Of a stretch of DNA of 64,000 nt, positions 43,592 through 52,680 are shown piece by piece. Where the stretch lies: the NCBI GenBank assembly GCA_045596385.1, contig JAZOCC010000004.1:8556-72555 (forward strand), given 5' to 3'. This stretch comes from SIG307 sp045596385 (GTDB lineage: Bacteria > Bacillota > Clostridia > Lachnospirales > Lachnospiraceae). The notes under the pieces were generated by a model that was not told the DNA's origin, did not search any database, and saw only the letters and a list, made by a program, of their open reading frames with translations. Numbering within the stretch: position 1 is the first letter of the stretch; each line of letters begins with the position of its first letter. The position numbers and the translations under genes are program-made.

Positions 43592-43804
43592 TCCTGTTTT
43601 TGTAAAGATTGTATTTATGGGGTATGAACGGTAAAAATGCGGGAATCTTCATTTTTGTGCATTGTGATTCATATTTTTTAAAAGAATTAAGATGCGATAA
43701 AGAAATTCCTATGATATACTGGATTCATATAAAGTTGCCGTGTGCGCGAAAATACTGAAAGGCCGTAGGAAAACGATGCGCCTGTGAGAACGAGGAGGAT
43801 AAAA

Positions 43805-44929
43805 ATGAGTGTAGATGTAAGTAAGCTGCCGAAGCTTGGCTTCGGATTGATGCGTTTGCCGGAGAAGGATGGGGAGATTGATCTGACCCGTGTGTGTGAT
43901 ATGGTAGATGCTTATATGAAGAACGGAATGAATTATTTTGATACCGCCTATGTATATCACGGAGGCAAGTCTGAGGTGGCCGCAAGGGAAGCAATTGTAA
44001 AGCGTTATCCGCGCGATTCCTTTTATCTTGCAACGAAGCTTCCTGCTTGGGAGGTACATAGCTTTGAAGACAGGGATAAGGTATTCGATATCCAGTGTGA
44101 GCGCGCCGGCGTAGATTATTTTGATTTTTACTTGCTTCACAGTGTGGAAGACGGCGGTAATTACGACAAGTATGTGGAGTTTGATTGTTTTAATTGGGCG
44201 ATTGAGAAGAAGAAGCAGGGAAAGATTAAGCATTTCGGATTTTCCTTCCACGGAACTCCGGCCCTCTTGGAGAAGATTGTGGATGAGCATCCGGAGGTGG
44301 AGTTCGTACAGATTCAGTTAAACTATGTAGATTGGGACAATCCGATTGTGCATTCCGGTAAGCTGTATGAGATTTTAAAGAAGCGTAATATTCCGATGAT
44401 TATTATGGAACCGGTAAAGGGTGGCCTGCTTGCGAAGATGGATGAGGAGCAGGAGGCAGTGTTTAAGGCGGAAAACAGTGAAGCATCCGTTGCATCCTGG
44501 GCCTTCCGTTTTGTAGGTTCCTTAGACGGTGTGGCAACGATCTTAAGCGGTATGTCCACGGAAGAACAGATGCAGGATAACATCAATACCTTTGCGGATT
44601 TTAAGCCGCTTAACGAGAAGGAACAGGCGGCGGTTGCCAAGGTGGTGGAAATGATGCACAGTATGCCGCTGATTCCGTGTACCTCTTGTCGGTATTGCGT
44701 GGATGGATGTCCGTCCGGTATTCTGATTCCGGATGTATTCCGGGCTTTAAATACGAAGCGCAGATATCCGAAGAACGACAATCGTCCGCATTTCTTCTAT
44801 AACGGTCTGGTAGGCAGAAGCGGCCGTGCGGGAGATTGTATCGGTTGCGGTCAGTGTGAAAGTGTATGTCCGCAGCATCTGAATATTATCGAGCTTTTGC
44901 AGGAAGCAAGCGAAAAGCTGGATAAGTAA
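43805..44929 (+). CDS. Aldo/keto reductase with C-terminal 4Fe-4S domain (copy 2)
   Basis: 374 residues from ATG 43805 (GAGGAGG upstream). Same architecture as the protein at 35351: FDTAYVYHGGKSE, ATKLPAW, LHSVED, then CTSCRYCVDGCPSG and CIGCGQCESVCPQHLN. The two are related but clearly diverged. An electron-linked reductase of unknown carbonyl substrate. Confidence 0.9.
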   Translation: MSVDVSKLPKLGFGLMRLPEKDGEIDLTRVCDMVDAYMKNGMNYFDTAYVYHGGKSEVAAREAIVKRYPRDSFYLATKLPAWEVHSFEDRDKVFDIQCERAGVDYFDFYLLHSVEDGGNYDKYVEFDCFNWAIEKKKQGKIKHFGFSFHGTPALLEKIVDEHPEVEFVQIQLNYVDWDNPIVHSGKLYEILKKRNIPMIIMEPVKGGLLAKMDEEQEAVFKAENSEASVASWAFRFVGSLDGVATILSGMSTEEQMQDNINTFADFKPLNEKEQAAVAKVVEMMHSMPLIPCTSCRYCVDGCPSGILIPDVFRALNTKRRYPKNDNRPHFFYNGLVGRSGRAGDCIGCGQCESVCPQHLNIIELLQEASEKLDK

Positions 44930-44996
44930 AATAATGTACCGTAACGGTGCAAGATCATCCGGAAGATGCGGATGACGGGAAATAAGAAAAGAGAGA

Positions 44997-45037
44997 AGCC
45001 TGAGAAACGGTAGATGCCGGGTCTCAGGCTTGTTTTT
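44997..45037. terminator. Terminator between convergent genes
   Basis: AAGCCTGAGA (44997-45006) with TCTCAGGCTT (45022-45031), then GTTTTT. Confidence 0.87.
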
Positions 45038-45040
45038 ACT

Positions 45041-45577
45041 TTATAGGAAATCATCCTCGCTGTTGTCGGCTTTGTAGGACCGGGCCGGCATTGCTTCGGT
45101 ATTTTTTGTGATAACGCCGCAGGCAATTTTATCACCGGCATTTCCGGACGGCTGTGTCATAAAGTCATCCGGATTTTTGTGGATAACAACCGAACGGTTT
45201 AAAATCATCGGCAGGGACAGAAAATTGTCGTAGATTACGGTCCACACGTACCCGTCATTGGAAAGAAGGGGAGGCAGGTCGCCGGCATGCTCCGGGTGAG
45301 GGGCATTATCCGGATTGTAATGAGCTCCGGCGTTTTCAAAATTCCGGCTACAGTTTCCCGTTTCATGAATATGAAATGCAAAAAAGGCTGGAGCATCCTC
45401 GTTCCTTCCGTCCGGTAAATCGGATATTTCCGCAGCAATTAAAATGCCGGATTCCGGCAAACCGTAAAATTTTACAATACCGTTGATGTCGGGATACAGA
45501 CGGTTCCCCTTAAGGACCGCAACAGCGTCCGGGGCACTACCGGAAAGAAGGGAGAGAAAATAATTTCTGGTATCCAT
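45041..45577 (-). CDS. Cu/Zn superoxide dismutase-like protein without signal peptide
   Basis: 178 residues from the ATG at 45577 (GAGGT upstream on the minus strand); a longer in-frame start lacks support. Metal ligands in order: FHIH (H69, H71), AHYNP (H86), PHPEHAGDLP (H94, H97, D100) and VVIHKN (H133); Cys76 and Cys153 fit the conserved disulfide. The active-site Arg before ACGVI is Lys150, and the zinc loop between H86 and D100 is short. Cu/Zn SODs of bacteria are normally exported; this one has no export signal, so it is either cytosolic or not a true dismutase. Confidence 0.85.
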   Translation of the reverse strand: MDTRNYFLSLLSGSAPDAVAVLKGNRLYPDINGIVKFYGLPESGILIAAEISDLPDGRNEDAPAFFAFHIHETGNCSRNFENAGAHYNPDNAPHPEHAGDLPPLLSNDGYVWTVIYDNFLSLPMILNRSVVIHKNPDDFMTQPSGNAGDKIACGVITKNTEAMPARSYKADNSEDDFL

Positions 45578-45815
45578 GGCAGACCTCAAAACAGTCTTTT
45601 GGCCAGTATACGCAGAAATGGGGAATGCGTGCATACCTGAAACAAAGGATGGCTTGAGTCAGGTATGCACACAAAAAGACAATCGAACAAATATTCATAT
45701 TTGCACTTGAAAATCGAACAAATGTATGATATAATGTGAGTATCAGAAAGCACGTATGGCAACATACATATGTCAGTGGATCGGAATAAGAACAGAGGCA
45801 GGAGGAGCGGTGACC

Positions 45816-47405
45816 ATGGTATTGGAAGAAGGGTTATCCATAGAGAAGAAGCTGGAGATATTATCCGATGCGGCGAAATACGATGTGGCCTGTACCTCCA
45901 GCGGAATGCAGAGAGAGGGAAAGCAGGGGGAGCTGGGTAATTCGGTGGCCGCCGGTATTTGTCATTCCTTTTCGGCGGACGGACGATGCATTTCATTGTT
46001 GAAGGTGTTGTTTACCAATGAGTGTATTTTCGATTGTAAGTATTGCATCAACCGTTCGTCCAACGATGTGCCGCGGGCCAGCTTTACACCGAAGGAGCTT
46101 TGCGAGCTGACCATCGGTTTTTATAAGAGAAATTATATTGAGGGGCTCTTTTTGAGTTCGGGCATTTTACATACGCCGGATTATACCATGGAGCTGATCT
46201 GCCAGACTCTCCGTATGCTCCGGGAGGAGTATCATTTTCGGGGATATATTCATTGTAAGGCCATTCCGGGGGCCAATCCGTTGTTAATTGAGTATGCGGG
46301 CTGGTATGCGGACCGTATGAGTGTGAATCTGGAGCTTCCGACCAATGAAGGACTCAAACAGCTGGCGCCCCATAAGTCCCGGAAGAATATCTTAACCCCT
46401 ATGCGTCAGATTCAGGCGGGGATTGCGGAGAGCAGACAGCTGTTGGGCTTTAAGGGAGGCAACTACGGAGCGTTCCATTTTACGAGGCAGGAGGCAGAGC
46501 GGGCCGGGATAGAGGAACGGTTTCGAAACGGGATTCTGACGGATGCGGCGGGAAAGGATGATAGTACAGGGAAGACGGGGTCTATGACAGGGCCGGCATG
46601 TAGAGAAGAACCTATGGTTTCGGGACGTCAGAAGGAGCGGAACTTCGGCAGGGATACCGGTTCTACAGTGAAGACTACGGGAGTAGAACAGACGGGACAT
46701 GAGCTGCGATTGTCCCTTCTGGAATCTGTGGGCAGGCCTACCGGGCGCGGGTTTGCGGCGGCGGGTCAGAGTACTCAGATGATTATCGGTGCTACTCCGG
46801 AGACGGATTATCAGCTGGTATCCGTGGCGGAGGCGCTGTATCAAAAGTTCGATTTAAAGCGGGTGTTTTATTCTGCATTCGTAAAGGTGAACGACGACTC
46901 CTTGCTTCCGGATTTGCCCGGCGGTCCGCCCCTGCTTCGGGAGCACCGGCTGTACCAGGCAGACTGGCTGCTGCGGTACTATGGGTTTGCGGCAGGAGAG
47001 CTTCTGACGGAGAAGCGTCCGAATTTTAATGCGGTATTGGATCCGAAGTGTGACTGGGCAGTACATCATATGGAGTTGTTTCCGGTGGAGGTGTTACAGG
47101 CGGACTATTTTCTGCTGCTTCGTGTACCGGGTATCGGTCCGAAGTCGGCAAAGCGTATTGTGGAGGCCAGAAAGGGTGGGAGCTTTTCTTTTGAGGCATT
47201 AAAGAAAATGGGCGTGGTGTTGAAACGTGCGCAGTATTTTATTACCTGCGGTGGCAAGACACTGGGACGTTTGCACTTGGACGAGACTTATGTGACACAG
47301 AGTCTGATGCTTAACGAGAAGCTGCCGAAGAACTTAAAGGATGCGCTTTACGGGCGTCAGATGTCATTGTTTGAGCTTCCGGCTTTTACGGCGGAGGCAG
47401 GATAG
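45816..47405 (+). CDS. Putative DNA modification/repair radical SAM protein (TIGR03916-like)
   Basis: 529 residues from ATG 45816 (GGAGGAG upstream). Radical SAM cluster CIFDCKYC (C70, C74, C77) after KVLFTNE, then LSSGILHTPDY and NLELPTNEGLKQLAPHKSRK; helix-hairpin-helix VPGIGPKSAKRIVEARK near the C terminus for DNA binding. An 80-residue polar insertion (about DNA 46540-46735, rich in Gly, Thr, Lys) interrupts the barrel before SLLESVGRPTGRG. Its stop is followed 11 bases later by the TIGR03915-like partner. Confidence 0.87.
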   Translation: MVLEEGLSIEKKLEILSDAAKYDVACTSSGMQREGKQGELGNSVAAGICHSFSADGRCISLLKVLFTNECIFDCKYCINRSSNDVPRASFTPKELCELTIGFYKRNYIEGLFLSSGILHTPDYTMELICQTLRMLREEYHFRGYIHCKAIPGANPLLIEYAGWYADRMSVNLELPTNEGLKQLAPHKSRKNILTPMRQIQAGIAESRQLLGFKGGNYGAFHFTRQEAERAGIEERFRNGILTDAAGKDDSTGKTGSMTGPACREEPMVSGRQKERNFGRDTGSTVKTTGVEQTGHELRLSLLESVGRPTGRGFAAAGQSTQMIIGATPETDYQLVSVAEALYQKFDLKRVFYSAFVKVNDDSLLPDLPGGPPLLREHRLYQADWLLRYYGFAAGELLTEKRPNFNAVLDPKCDWAVHHMELFPVEVLQADYFLLLRVPGIGPKSAKRIVEARKGGSFSFEALKKMGVVLKRAQYFITCGGKTLGRLHLDETYVTQSLMLNEKLPKNLKDALYGRQMSLFELPAFTAEAG

Positions 47406-47416
47406 GAGGTTTCTTT

Positions 47417-48193
47417 ATGGAGCAGAAGTATATTTATCGTTGTGAGGATAGTGTGGAGGGGATTTTATCAGGGATTTATGATGCCTGGGCGTCGGTGCAC
47501 CGTCATGAAGAAAACCGGATTGAGGTTTGTATGAATGAGTGGGAGGTGCCGATGCTGTTTGCAGAGTATATCGATGTGGTGCCGGATGCCGAAAAGAGTG
47601 AGAAGGTACAGCGTTCGGTACGGCTTAGGGTTTCTGAGGAGGCTTATGAGATGATGATGAAGGCGGTTCTTTCCGGTGACCCGGAAAAGGGCGAAGTGAT
47701 TTACCGTTTCTTGATTTATGCATTCCGTGAGGGAGCGCGGGCCGGACGCAGCTACGGGAATCCGTGGGTGATGCGGCTGTTTGAAACGGTGCGTAATTTT
47801 GACAATGAGTCCCATCACTTAAAGGGTTTTCTTCGATTTGACGAGCAGGAGAACGGTCTCTTGCTGGCCCGTTATGCGCCAAAGAACAATATTCTGGGAG
47901 ATTTGATGGAGCATTTTTCGGACCGTATGAACGGTGAGAGTTTCATGATATTTGATGAAAAGAGGCGGATTGCGGGGGTGCACCGACCGGGAATGCAGTG
48001 GTTTGTTTACCGGTTGAACGAGGACGAATACCGGGCATTTTCCGAAGGGTACACGGAGGAGGATACCTATGGTGCATTGTGGAAAATTTTCCATCGGAAG
48101 ATTGCCATTGCAGAACGGGAAAATACTTCCCTCCAGAGAAATAATCTCCCGCTCCGGTTCCGGCCGTATATGACGGAGTTCCGTCCCTCATAG
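47417..48193 (+). CDS. TIGR03915 family putative DNA repair protein
   Basis: 258 residues. Opens YIYRCEDSVEGILSGIYDAW, the usual start of TIGR03915/DUF4130 proteins, which accompany the radical SAM partner and resemble uracil-DNA-glycosylase-like enzymes; conserved ARYAPKNNILGDLMEHFSDR and FHRKIAIAERENTSLQRNNL are visible in separate parts. AGGAGG upstream. Ends 6 bases inside the convergent YitT gene. Confidence 0.88.
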   Translation: MEQKYIYRCEDSVEGILSGIYDAWASVHRHEENRIEVCMNEWEVPMLFAEYIDVVPDAEKSEKVQRSVRLRVSEEAYEMMMKAVLSGDPEKGEVIYRFLIYAFREGARAGRSYGNPWVMRLFETVRNFDNESHHLKGFLRFDEQENGLLLARYAPKNNILGDLMEHFSDRMNGESFMIFDEKRRIAGVHRPGMQWFVYRLNEDEYRAFSEGYTEEDTYGALWKIFHRKIAIAERENTSLQRNNLPLRFRPYMTEFRPS

Positions 48194-49042
48194 TACCCGG
48201 AAGCCTTTGCCGTGGATTTCGTGAGCTTCCAGTAGGATGATAAAGGCTTCTCTATCATATTCCGTGACCTGTTGCAGGATGCGGTACATTTGTTTTGAGT
48301 TACTGACTACCATAACGGTTTCTTTTTCTTCCAAGCGGTAACCGCCCCGTGATTTCAAAATCGTGGAACCGCGGTTACTGCACTCCTCTATGATATTACT
48401 TATTTCTTTTCCTCGTTTTGTTACGATAAAGGCGAGCTTTCCTGCGTTGATTCCGTAGAATACCTTATCTATCATGTGGGCAAACAAATAGCTTACGAGC
48501 ATGCCGTAGATGATGCCGTCGAAGTCCCGGAACAGCAGTCCACCCGTAAGAATGATTCCGATGTCGATGGAGAATGCTATGGTTCCGAGACGTAAATGGG
48601 GATTTATGCTTTTCAGCGCCATAATGAGAAAATCCGCACCGCCGGTGGAGGAGCCTCTGGTATAAATAATCGCATATCCGATACCGCCAAGGACTCCGGT
48701 GACAAGGGCTGCCAGTAAGCGTGAGCCTGTGTAGAACGGAAATAGTGGCGCCAGATAATCGATAAACAGCGAAGATACAATCATGCACCGAAAGGACTTG
48801 AGCAGAAAACTGCGGCCGATTCTTCGGTAACATAAAACAACTACCGGGAGATTCAACAGAATGGTGGAAAATCCTATGGGAATCTGAAAAAATCGGTTTA
48901 AGATAATGGCAATGCCGGAAAAACCGGTCATCGGAAACTCCGCAGCCAGGGCAAAATTACGGACAGCGACAGCGATTAAGATACTTCCTGTAATCTCGTA
49001 CAAAAGGTCGGTGATTAGTACTGATATCTTTTTATGGGTCAT
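48188..49042 (-). CDS. YitT family membrane protein
   Basis: 284 residues. Five membrane segments in the first 190 residues with the YitT signature TRGSSTGGADFLIMAL, and a C-terminal cytoplasmic DUF2179 domain (GKLAFIVTKRGKEISN ... EIHGKGFRVL). Function of the family is not firmly known. Overlaps the 3' end of the convergent DNA repair gene by 6 bases. Confidence 0.88.
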   Translation of the reverse strand: MTHKKISVLITDLLYEITGSILIAVAVRNFALAAEFPMTGFSGIAIILNRFFQIPIGFSTILLNLPVVVLCYRRIGRSFLLKSFRCMIVSSLFIDYLAPLFPFYTGSRLLAALVTGVLGGIGYAIIYTRGSSTGGADFLIMALKSINPHLRLGTIAFSIDIGIILTGGLLFRDFDGIIYGMLVSYLFAHMIDKVFYGINAGKLAFIVTKRGKEISNIIEECSNRGSTILKSRGGYRLEEKETVMVVSNSKQMYRILQQVTEYDREAFIILLEAHEIHGKGFRVL

Positions 49043-49174
49043 GGAATGATATGTCCTCGTTTCTTGTTTTGTGAAGTTAATCTGATTAAGGATAGTGTTC
49101 CCGGAAATATCACATACTACTCCCAGGCTTGTAACAGAATAGATTATTTGGAATGTGTAGAGCAGGAGGTAGTG

Positions 49175-50506
49175 ATGAAGTCGTTGTGGGAGCGGGAAGC
49201 AGAGTTACCGTCTTTTCCGAAGCTGGAAGGAGAAGAGAGGACGGATGTACTGATTGTGGGAGGCGGGATGGCAGGTGTCTTGTGCGCCTGGTTTTTGCAA
49301 AAGCAGGGAGTGAGATATTGTCTGGTAGAAGCCGGGCGGGTTGCGTGCAGGGAAACGTGTCACACAACCGCAAAGATTACGGCGCAACACGGTTTGGTTT
49401 ATCATGAAATAGCGGAACGTTACGGTCTTGCGGCAGCGGCACAATATTATCGTGCAAATCAGGCGGCAGTGGAGCAGTACCGTGAGTTATGCAAGGTGAT
49501 AGACTGTGAATGGGAGGAAAAGGATAATTATGTCTACTCGGTAATGAATCGGGAAAAGCTGGAGCGAGAGATGGGTGTGTTGGAACGTATCCGGGCAACG
49601 GCATCTTTTGCAGAGACATTAGCGCTTCCGTTCGGAACATGCGGTGCGGTGTGCTTTCCGAAACAGGCGCAGTTTCATCCGCTGAATTTTTTGAAAGAAA
49701 TTGTTGCCGGACTGAAGATTTATGAAAGAACAAAGGTATTGAGTTTTGAAAATTATACCGGGCAGGGAAACTACCGGAAGGTGAAGCTCTCCGGAGAGGC
49801 AACCGTTTATGCAAAGAAAATTATTATAGCGACCCATTTTCCGATGATAAATAAGCACGGGATGTATTTTGTGAAGTTGTATCAACACCGTTCTTATGTA
49901 ACTGCGTTAATGAACGCACCTTGCTATCCGGGAATGTATGTGGACGAGGATAAGGCGGGATTTTCTTTCCGGAATGCGGGAGAATATTTATTGTTTGGGG
50001 GAGGAGGACATCGTACCGGAAAGTCCGGAGGAGGCTTTACGGAGTTACAGAGAGAGGGGGGAGTTTTCTTCCCGGAAGCGGAGGAAATATGTCGCTGGGC
50101 AGCGCAGGATTGTATGAGCCTTGACGGGATTCCGTATATCGGAAGTTATTCAAAAGGGACGCGCGACCTTTATGTGGCAACCGGCTTTAATAAATGGGGA
50201 ATGACATCTTCTATGGTGGCGGCCTCGGTGTTAGCGGACCTGGTACAGGAAAAGAAGAATGAATATGAAACGTTGTTTTCTACGGCCAGGTCTATGTTTA
50301 CAAAGCAATTGGCGGTTAATTTCGGAGAATCCGCTATGGGGCTTCTCTCTTTTTCTAAACCCCGTTGTCCTCATTTGGGATGCGTGCTTTATTGGAACCG
50401 GGAGGAGCATAGCTGGGATTGTCCCTGCCACGGATCGAGATTTGCGGAAAGCGGTACTGTATTGGAGAATCCTGCCAACGATGATTTGAAGAAAGTAAGG
50501 GATTGA
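49175..50506 (+). CDS. FAD-dependent oxidoreductase with C-terminal Rieske domain
   Basis: 443 residues from ATG 49175 (AGGAGGT upstream). N-terminal FAD fold TDVLIVGGGMAGVLCAWFL, a central DAO-type substrate domain, IATGFNKWGMTSSM-like FAD contact, then a Rieske 2Fe-2S site RCPHLGC ... CPCHGSRF. This matches known FAD-Rieske DAO proteins of Firmicutes and others; substrate unknown. Monocistronic, divergent from the YitT gene. Confidence 0.88.
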   Translation: MKSLWEREAELPSFPKLEGEERTDVLIVGGGMAGVLCAWFLQKQGVRYCLVEAGRVACRETCHTTAKITAQHGLVYHEIAERYGLAAAAQYYRANQAAVEQYRELCKVIDCEWEEKDNYVYSVMNREKLEREMGVLERIRATASFAETLALPFGTCGAVCFPKQAQFHPLNFLKEIVAGLKIYERTKVLSFENYTGQGNYRKVKLSGEATVYAKKIIIATHFPMINKHGMYFVKLYQHRSYVTALMNAPCYPGMYVDEDKAGFSFRNAGEYLLFGGGGHRTGKSGGGFTELQREGGVFFPEAEEICRWAAQDCMSLDGIPYIGSYSKGTRDLYVATGFNKWGMTSSMVAASVLADLVQEKKNEYETLFSTARSMFTKQLAVNFGESAMGLLSFSKPRCPHLGCVLYWNREEHSWDCPCHGSRFAESGTVLENPANDDLKKVRD

Positions 50507-50614
50507 ATATGAATTTTTTAGCGTTCTTCATTGACGGAACCATCGCTTTTTGTTATACTGAATATATTACAAATATTGGTATGAACGTGAGTAAGATACG
50601 GAAAGGAGAACGCT

Positions 50615-51169
50615 ATGAGTGATAACAAAGCATTACTTTCTCAGGATGAAATCGATGCATTGGTCAGTTTCCTGAAGAAGAAGGAAAAAGTCGGGAATGA
50701 TGTTTTGGATCAGACCAGCATTGATCGGTTGGTAGAGATTTTGAACGAGGCTAAGGCAAACGAAGAGGCAGTAGCCGGTTCCGGCCGTTTCTTCGGTAAT
50801 TCCGTGCTTTCCGTGGAGAAGGATATTGCGGTTCAGAGAGGACAGTGCGTATTACTTTACGAAAAGGATAGTAAGGAATACGCCCACATTGTCTGTGAAA
50901 ATGTTGTGACAGGAATGCGATATGAGATTACACCGGAATGTCTGAATCAGTCTTGTCTTGTAGAGAGCACGGGAGAGAGCTGGGGCTATGCAATTATGCC
51001 GGTGTTATTTGACCTGGCGGCAATGAAGCTTCAGGTAAAGTATTCTGCGGATGTATTTTCAAAGGTGTGTCATGACTATGCGAAGCTTGTGTTCGGAAAT
51101 GCAATGACAGATCTTCCGAATGTGTATCTTCCGACGGCGGCACGCATACTGGATAATATGGACAAGTAA
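50615..51169 (+). CDS. Hypothetical protein with FliM-like N-terminal peptide
   Basis: 184 residues. The first 16 residues, ALLSQDEIDALVSFL, match the N-terminal LSQ[DEN]EIDALL peptide of FliM that binds CheY-P, but the rest is not FliM: no GGxG or SpoA part is seen. A mixed alpha/beta body has one clear block (FGNAMTDLPNVYLPTAARIL). AAAGGAG upstream. A weak -10 (TTATACT, about 50553) precedes it. I do not know the function. Confidence 0.65.
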   Translation: MSDNKALLSQDEIDALVSFLKKKEKVGNDVLDQTSIDRLVEILNEAKANEEAVAGSGRFFGNSVLSVEKDIAVQRGQCVLLYEKDSKEYAHIVCENVVTGMRYEITPECLNQSCLVESTGESWGYAIMPVLFDLAAMKLQVKYSADVFSKVCHDYAKLVFGNAMTDLPNVYLPTAARILDNMDK

Positions 51170-51178
51170 AAATAGGTA

Positions 51179-51207
51179 TTGACGAATTTGTAAATAAGTG
51201 GTATAAA
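51179..51207 (+). promoter_or_regulatory. Promoter of the HPr-like/tgt/yajC operon
   Basis: TTGACG (51179-51184), 17-bp spacer, TATAAA (51202-51207). Confidence 0.75.
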
Positions 51208-51279
51208 TGCTAAATATAACTTCACAAAAGACATTTGTTTGTATGATGAGAACATTTTTTGTGTAAGGAGGTTTGGCTT

Positions 51280-51504
51280 ATGAAAAACACTTTGATTCGT
51301 CTGAACAGTCCGGAGGCAGTACAGGAATTTGTAAATGCGGCTGTAAAATGTAGTTTTGATATTGATGCAAAACATAATCGTGTTATAGTAGATGCAAAGT
51401 CTTTTCTCGGAGTATTGGGATTGTCGGTGAATCCGATTTCCGTATATACACACGGTGAAGATGCTGCGTTCGAAAAAACGTTAGAGAAGTTTGCGGTTTG
51501 TTAG
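51280..51504 (+). CDS. HPr-like protein lacking the phosphorylatable histidine
   Basis: 74 residues from ATG 51280 (AAGGAGG upstream). The HPr fold is readable: EFVNAAVKCSFDIDAK, then VIVDAKSFLGVLGLSV aligns with the Ser46 region of HPr (KSIMGVMSL), and VYTHGEDAAFEKTLEKF with its last helix. The His15 segment (GxHARPA) is absent; residues SPEAVQEF stand there. So the PEP phosphorylation role is lost, while a Ser46-like regulatory site may remain. First gene before tgt, 9 bases away. Confidence 0.75.
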   Translation: MKNTLIRLNSPEAVQEFVNAAVKCSFDIDAKHNRVIVDAKSFLGVLGLSVNPISVYTHGEDAAFEKTLEKFAVC

Positions 51505-51513
51505 AGGAGCAAC

Positions 51514-52650
51514 ATGTATCGATTAATTTGTCGGGACGGAAATGCAAAGCGTGGTGAATTGATCACGGTTCACGGAACGGTGCAGACTCCGTTGTTTATG
51601 AATGTAGGTACGGCTGCCGCCATTAAGGGTGCCGTATCCACAATGGATTTGCAGGAAATCGGCACGCAGGTGCAGCTTTCCAATACGTATCATCTCCATG
51701 TCCGGCCGGGAGATAAGGTTGTGAAGCAGTTGGGAGGCCTTCATCGGTTTATGAATTGGGACAAACCGATTTTAACGGATTCCGGTGGCTTTCAGGTATT
51801 CTCATTGGCGGGACTTCGTAAGATTAAAGAAGAGGGAGTTTATTTTAACTCTCACGTGGATGGGCGAAAGATTTTTATGGGTCCGGAGGAGAGTATGCAG
51901 ATTCAGTCGAATCTGGCCTCTACCATTGCCATGGCTTTTGATGAATGTCCGCCACATCCGGCCACCAGAGAGTACATGGAGAATTCGGTAGCCCGGACGA
52001 CACGTTGGCTGGAGCGCTGTAAGAAGGAGATGGCACGGTTGAATTCCTTGGAGGATACCATAAATCCGAAACAGATGTTGTTCGGTATTAACCAGGGAGG
52101 TACTTTTGCGGATATCCGTATCGAGCATGCAAAGAGGATTTCCGAGTTTGATTTGGATGGATATGCCTTGGGCGGTCTTGCGGTAGGCGAGTCTCACGAG
52201 GAGATGTATCGCATTTTGGAAGAGACGGTGCCGTATTTGCCGCTTGAGAAGCCGACCTATCTGATGGGTGTCGGCACACCGGCGAATATTTTAGAGGCGG
52301 TAGAGCGCGGCGTAGATTTCTTTGACTGTGTCTATCCGGCGCGGAACGGACGCCACGGAAATGCATACACAAACCATGGAAAGATGACGCTGTTAAATGC
52401 GAAGTACGAGCTGGATGACCGGCCGCTGGATGCTACCTGTAGTTGTCCGACTTGTAAGCATTACAGCAGAGCTTATATCCGGCATTTGTTAAAGGCAAAG
52501 GAAATGTTGGGCCTTCGCCTTTTGGTAACACATAATTTATATTTCTACAACAAAATGATGGAAGAAATACGCGAAGCCATTGAGCAGAAGCGTTTTTCGG
52601 AGTATAAAGCGAAAAAGCTTGCGGGCTTTGAGCAAGGGGAAGAAGATTAA
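51514..52650 (+). CDS. tgt: Queuine tRNA-ribosyltransferase (tRNA-guanine transglycosylase)
   Basis: 378 residues. Catalytic Asp in LTDSGGFQVFSL, substrate-side FDECPPHPAT, GGLAVGES, nucleophile in DCVYPARNGRHG, and zinc site CSCPTCKHY. Exchanges guanine-34 for preQ1 in tRNAs with GUN anticodons. Start has AGAGGAG upstream. Sits between the HPr-like gene and yajC, the usual neighbour. Confidence 0.96.
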   Translation: MYRLICRDGNAKRGELITVHGTVQTPLFMNVGTAAAIKGAVSTMDLQEIGTQVQLSNTYHLHVRPGDKVVKQLGGLHRFMNWDKPILTDSGGFQVFSLAGLRKIKEEGVYFNSHVDGRKIFMGPEESMQIQSNLASTIAMAFDECPPHPATREYMENSVARTTRWLERCKKEMARLNSLEDTINPKQMLFGINQGGTFADIRIEHAKRISEFDLDGYALGGLAVGESHEEMYRILEETVPYLPLEKPTYLMGVGTPANILEAVERGVDFFDCVYPARNGRHGNAYTNHGKMTLLNAKYELDDRPLDATCSCPTCKHYSRAYIRHLLKAKEMLGLRLLVTHNLYFYNKMMEEIREAIEQKRFSEYKAKKLAGFEQGEED

Positions 52651-52680
52651 TCGTGCGGAATGCACAAGAAGGAGGAAGTT

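Noticed and set aside
49034..49174. A 47-residue N-terminal extension of the FAD-Rieske protein
   Set aside because: It runs into the divergent YitT start and lacks a ribosome site, while AGGAGGT stands before the ATG at 49175 and the FAD fold begins there.
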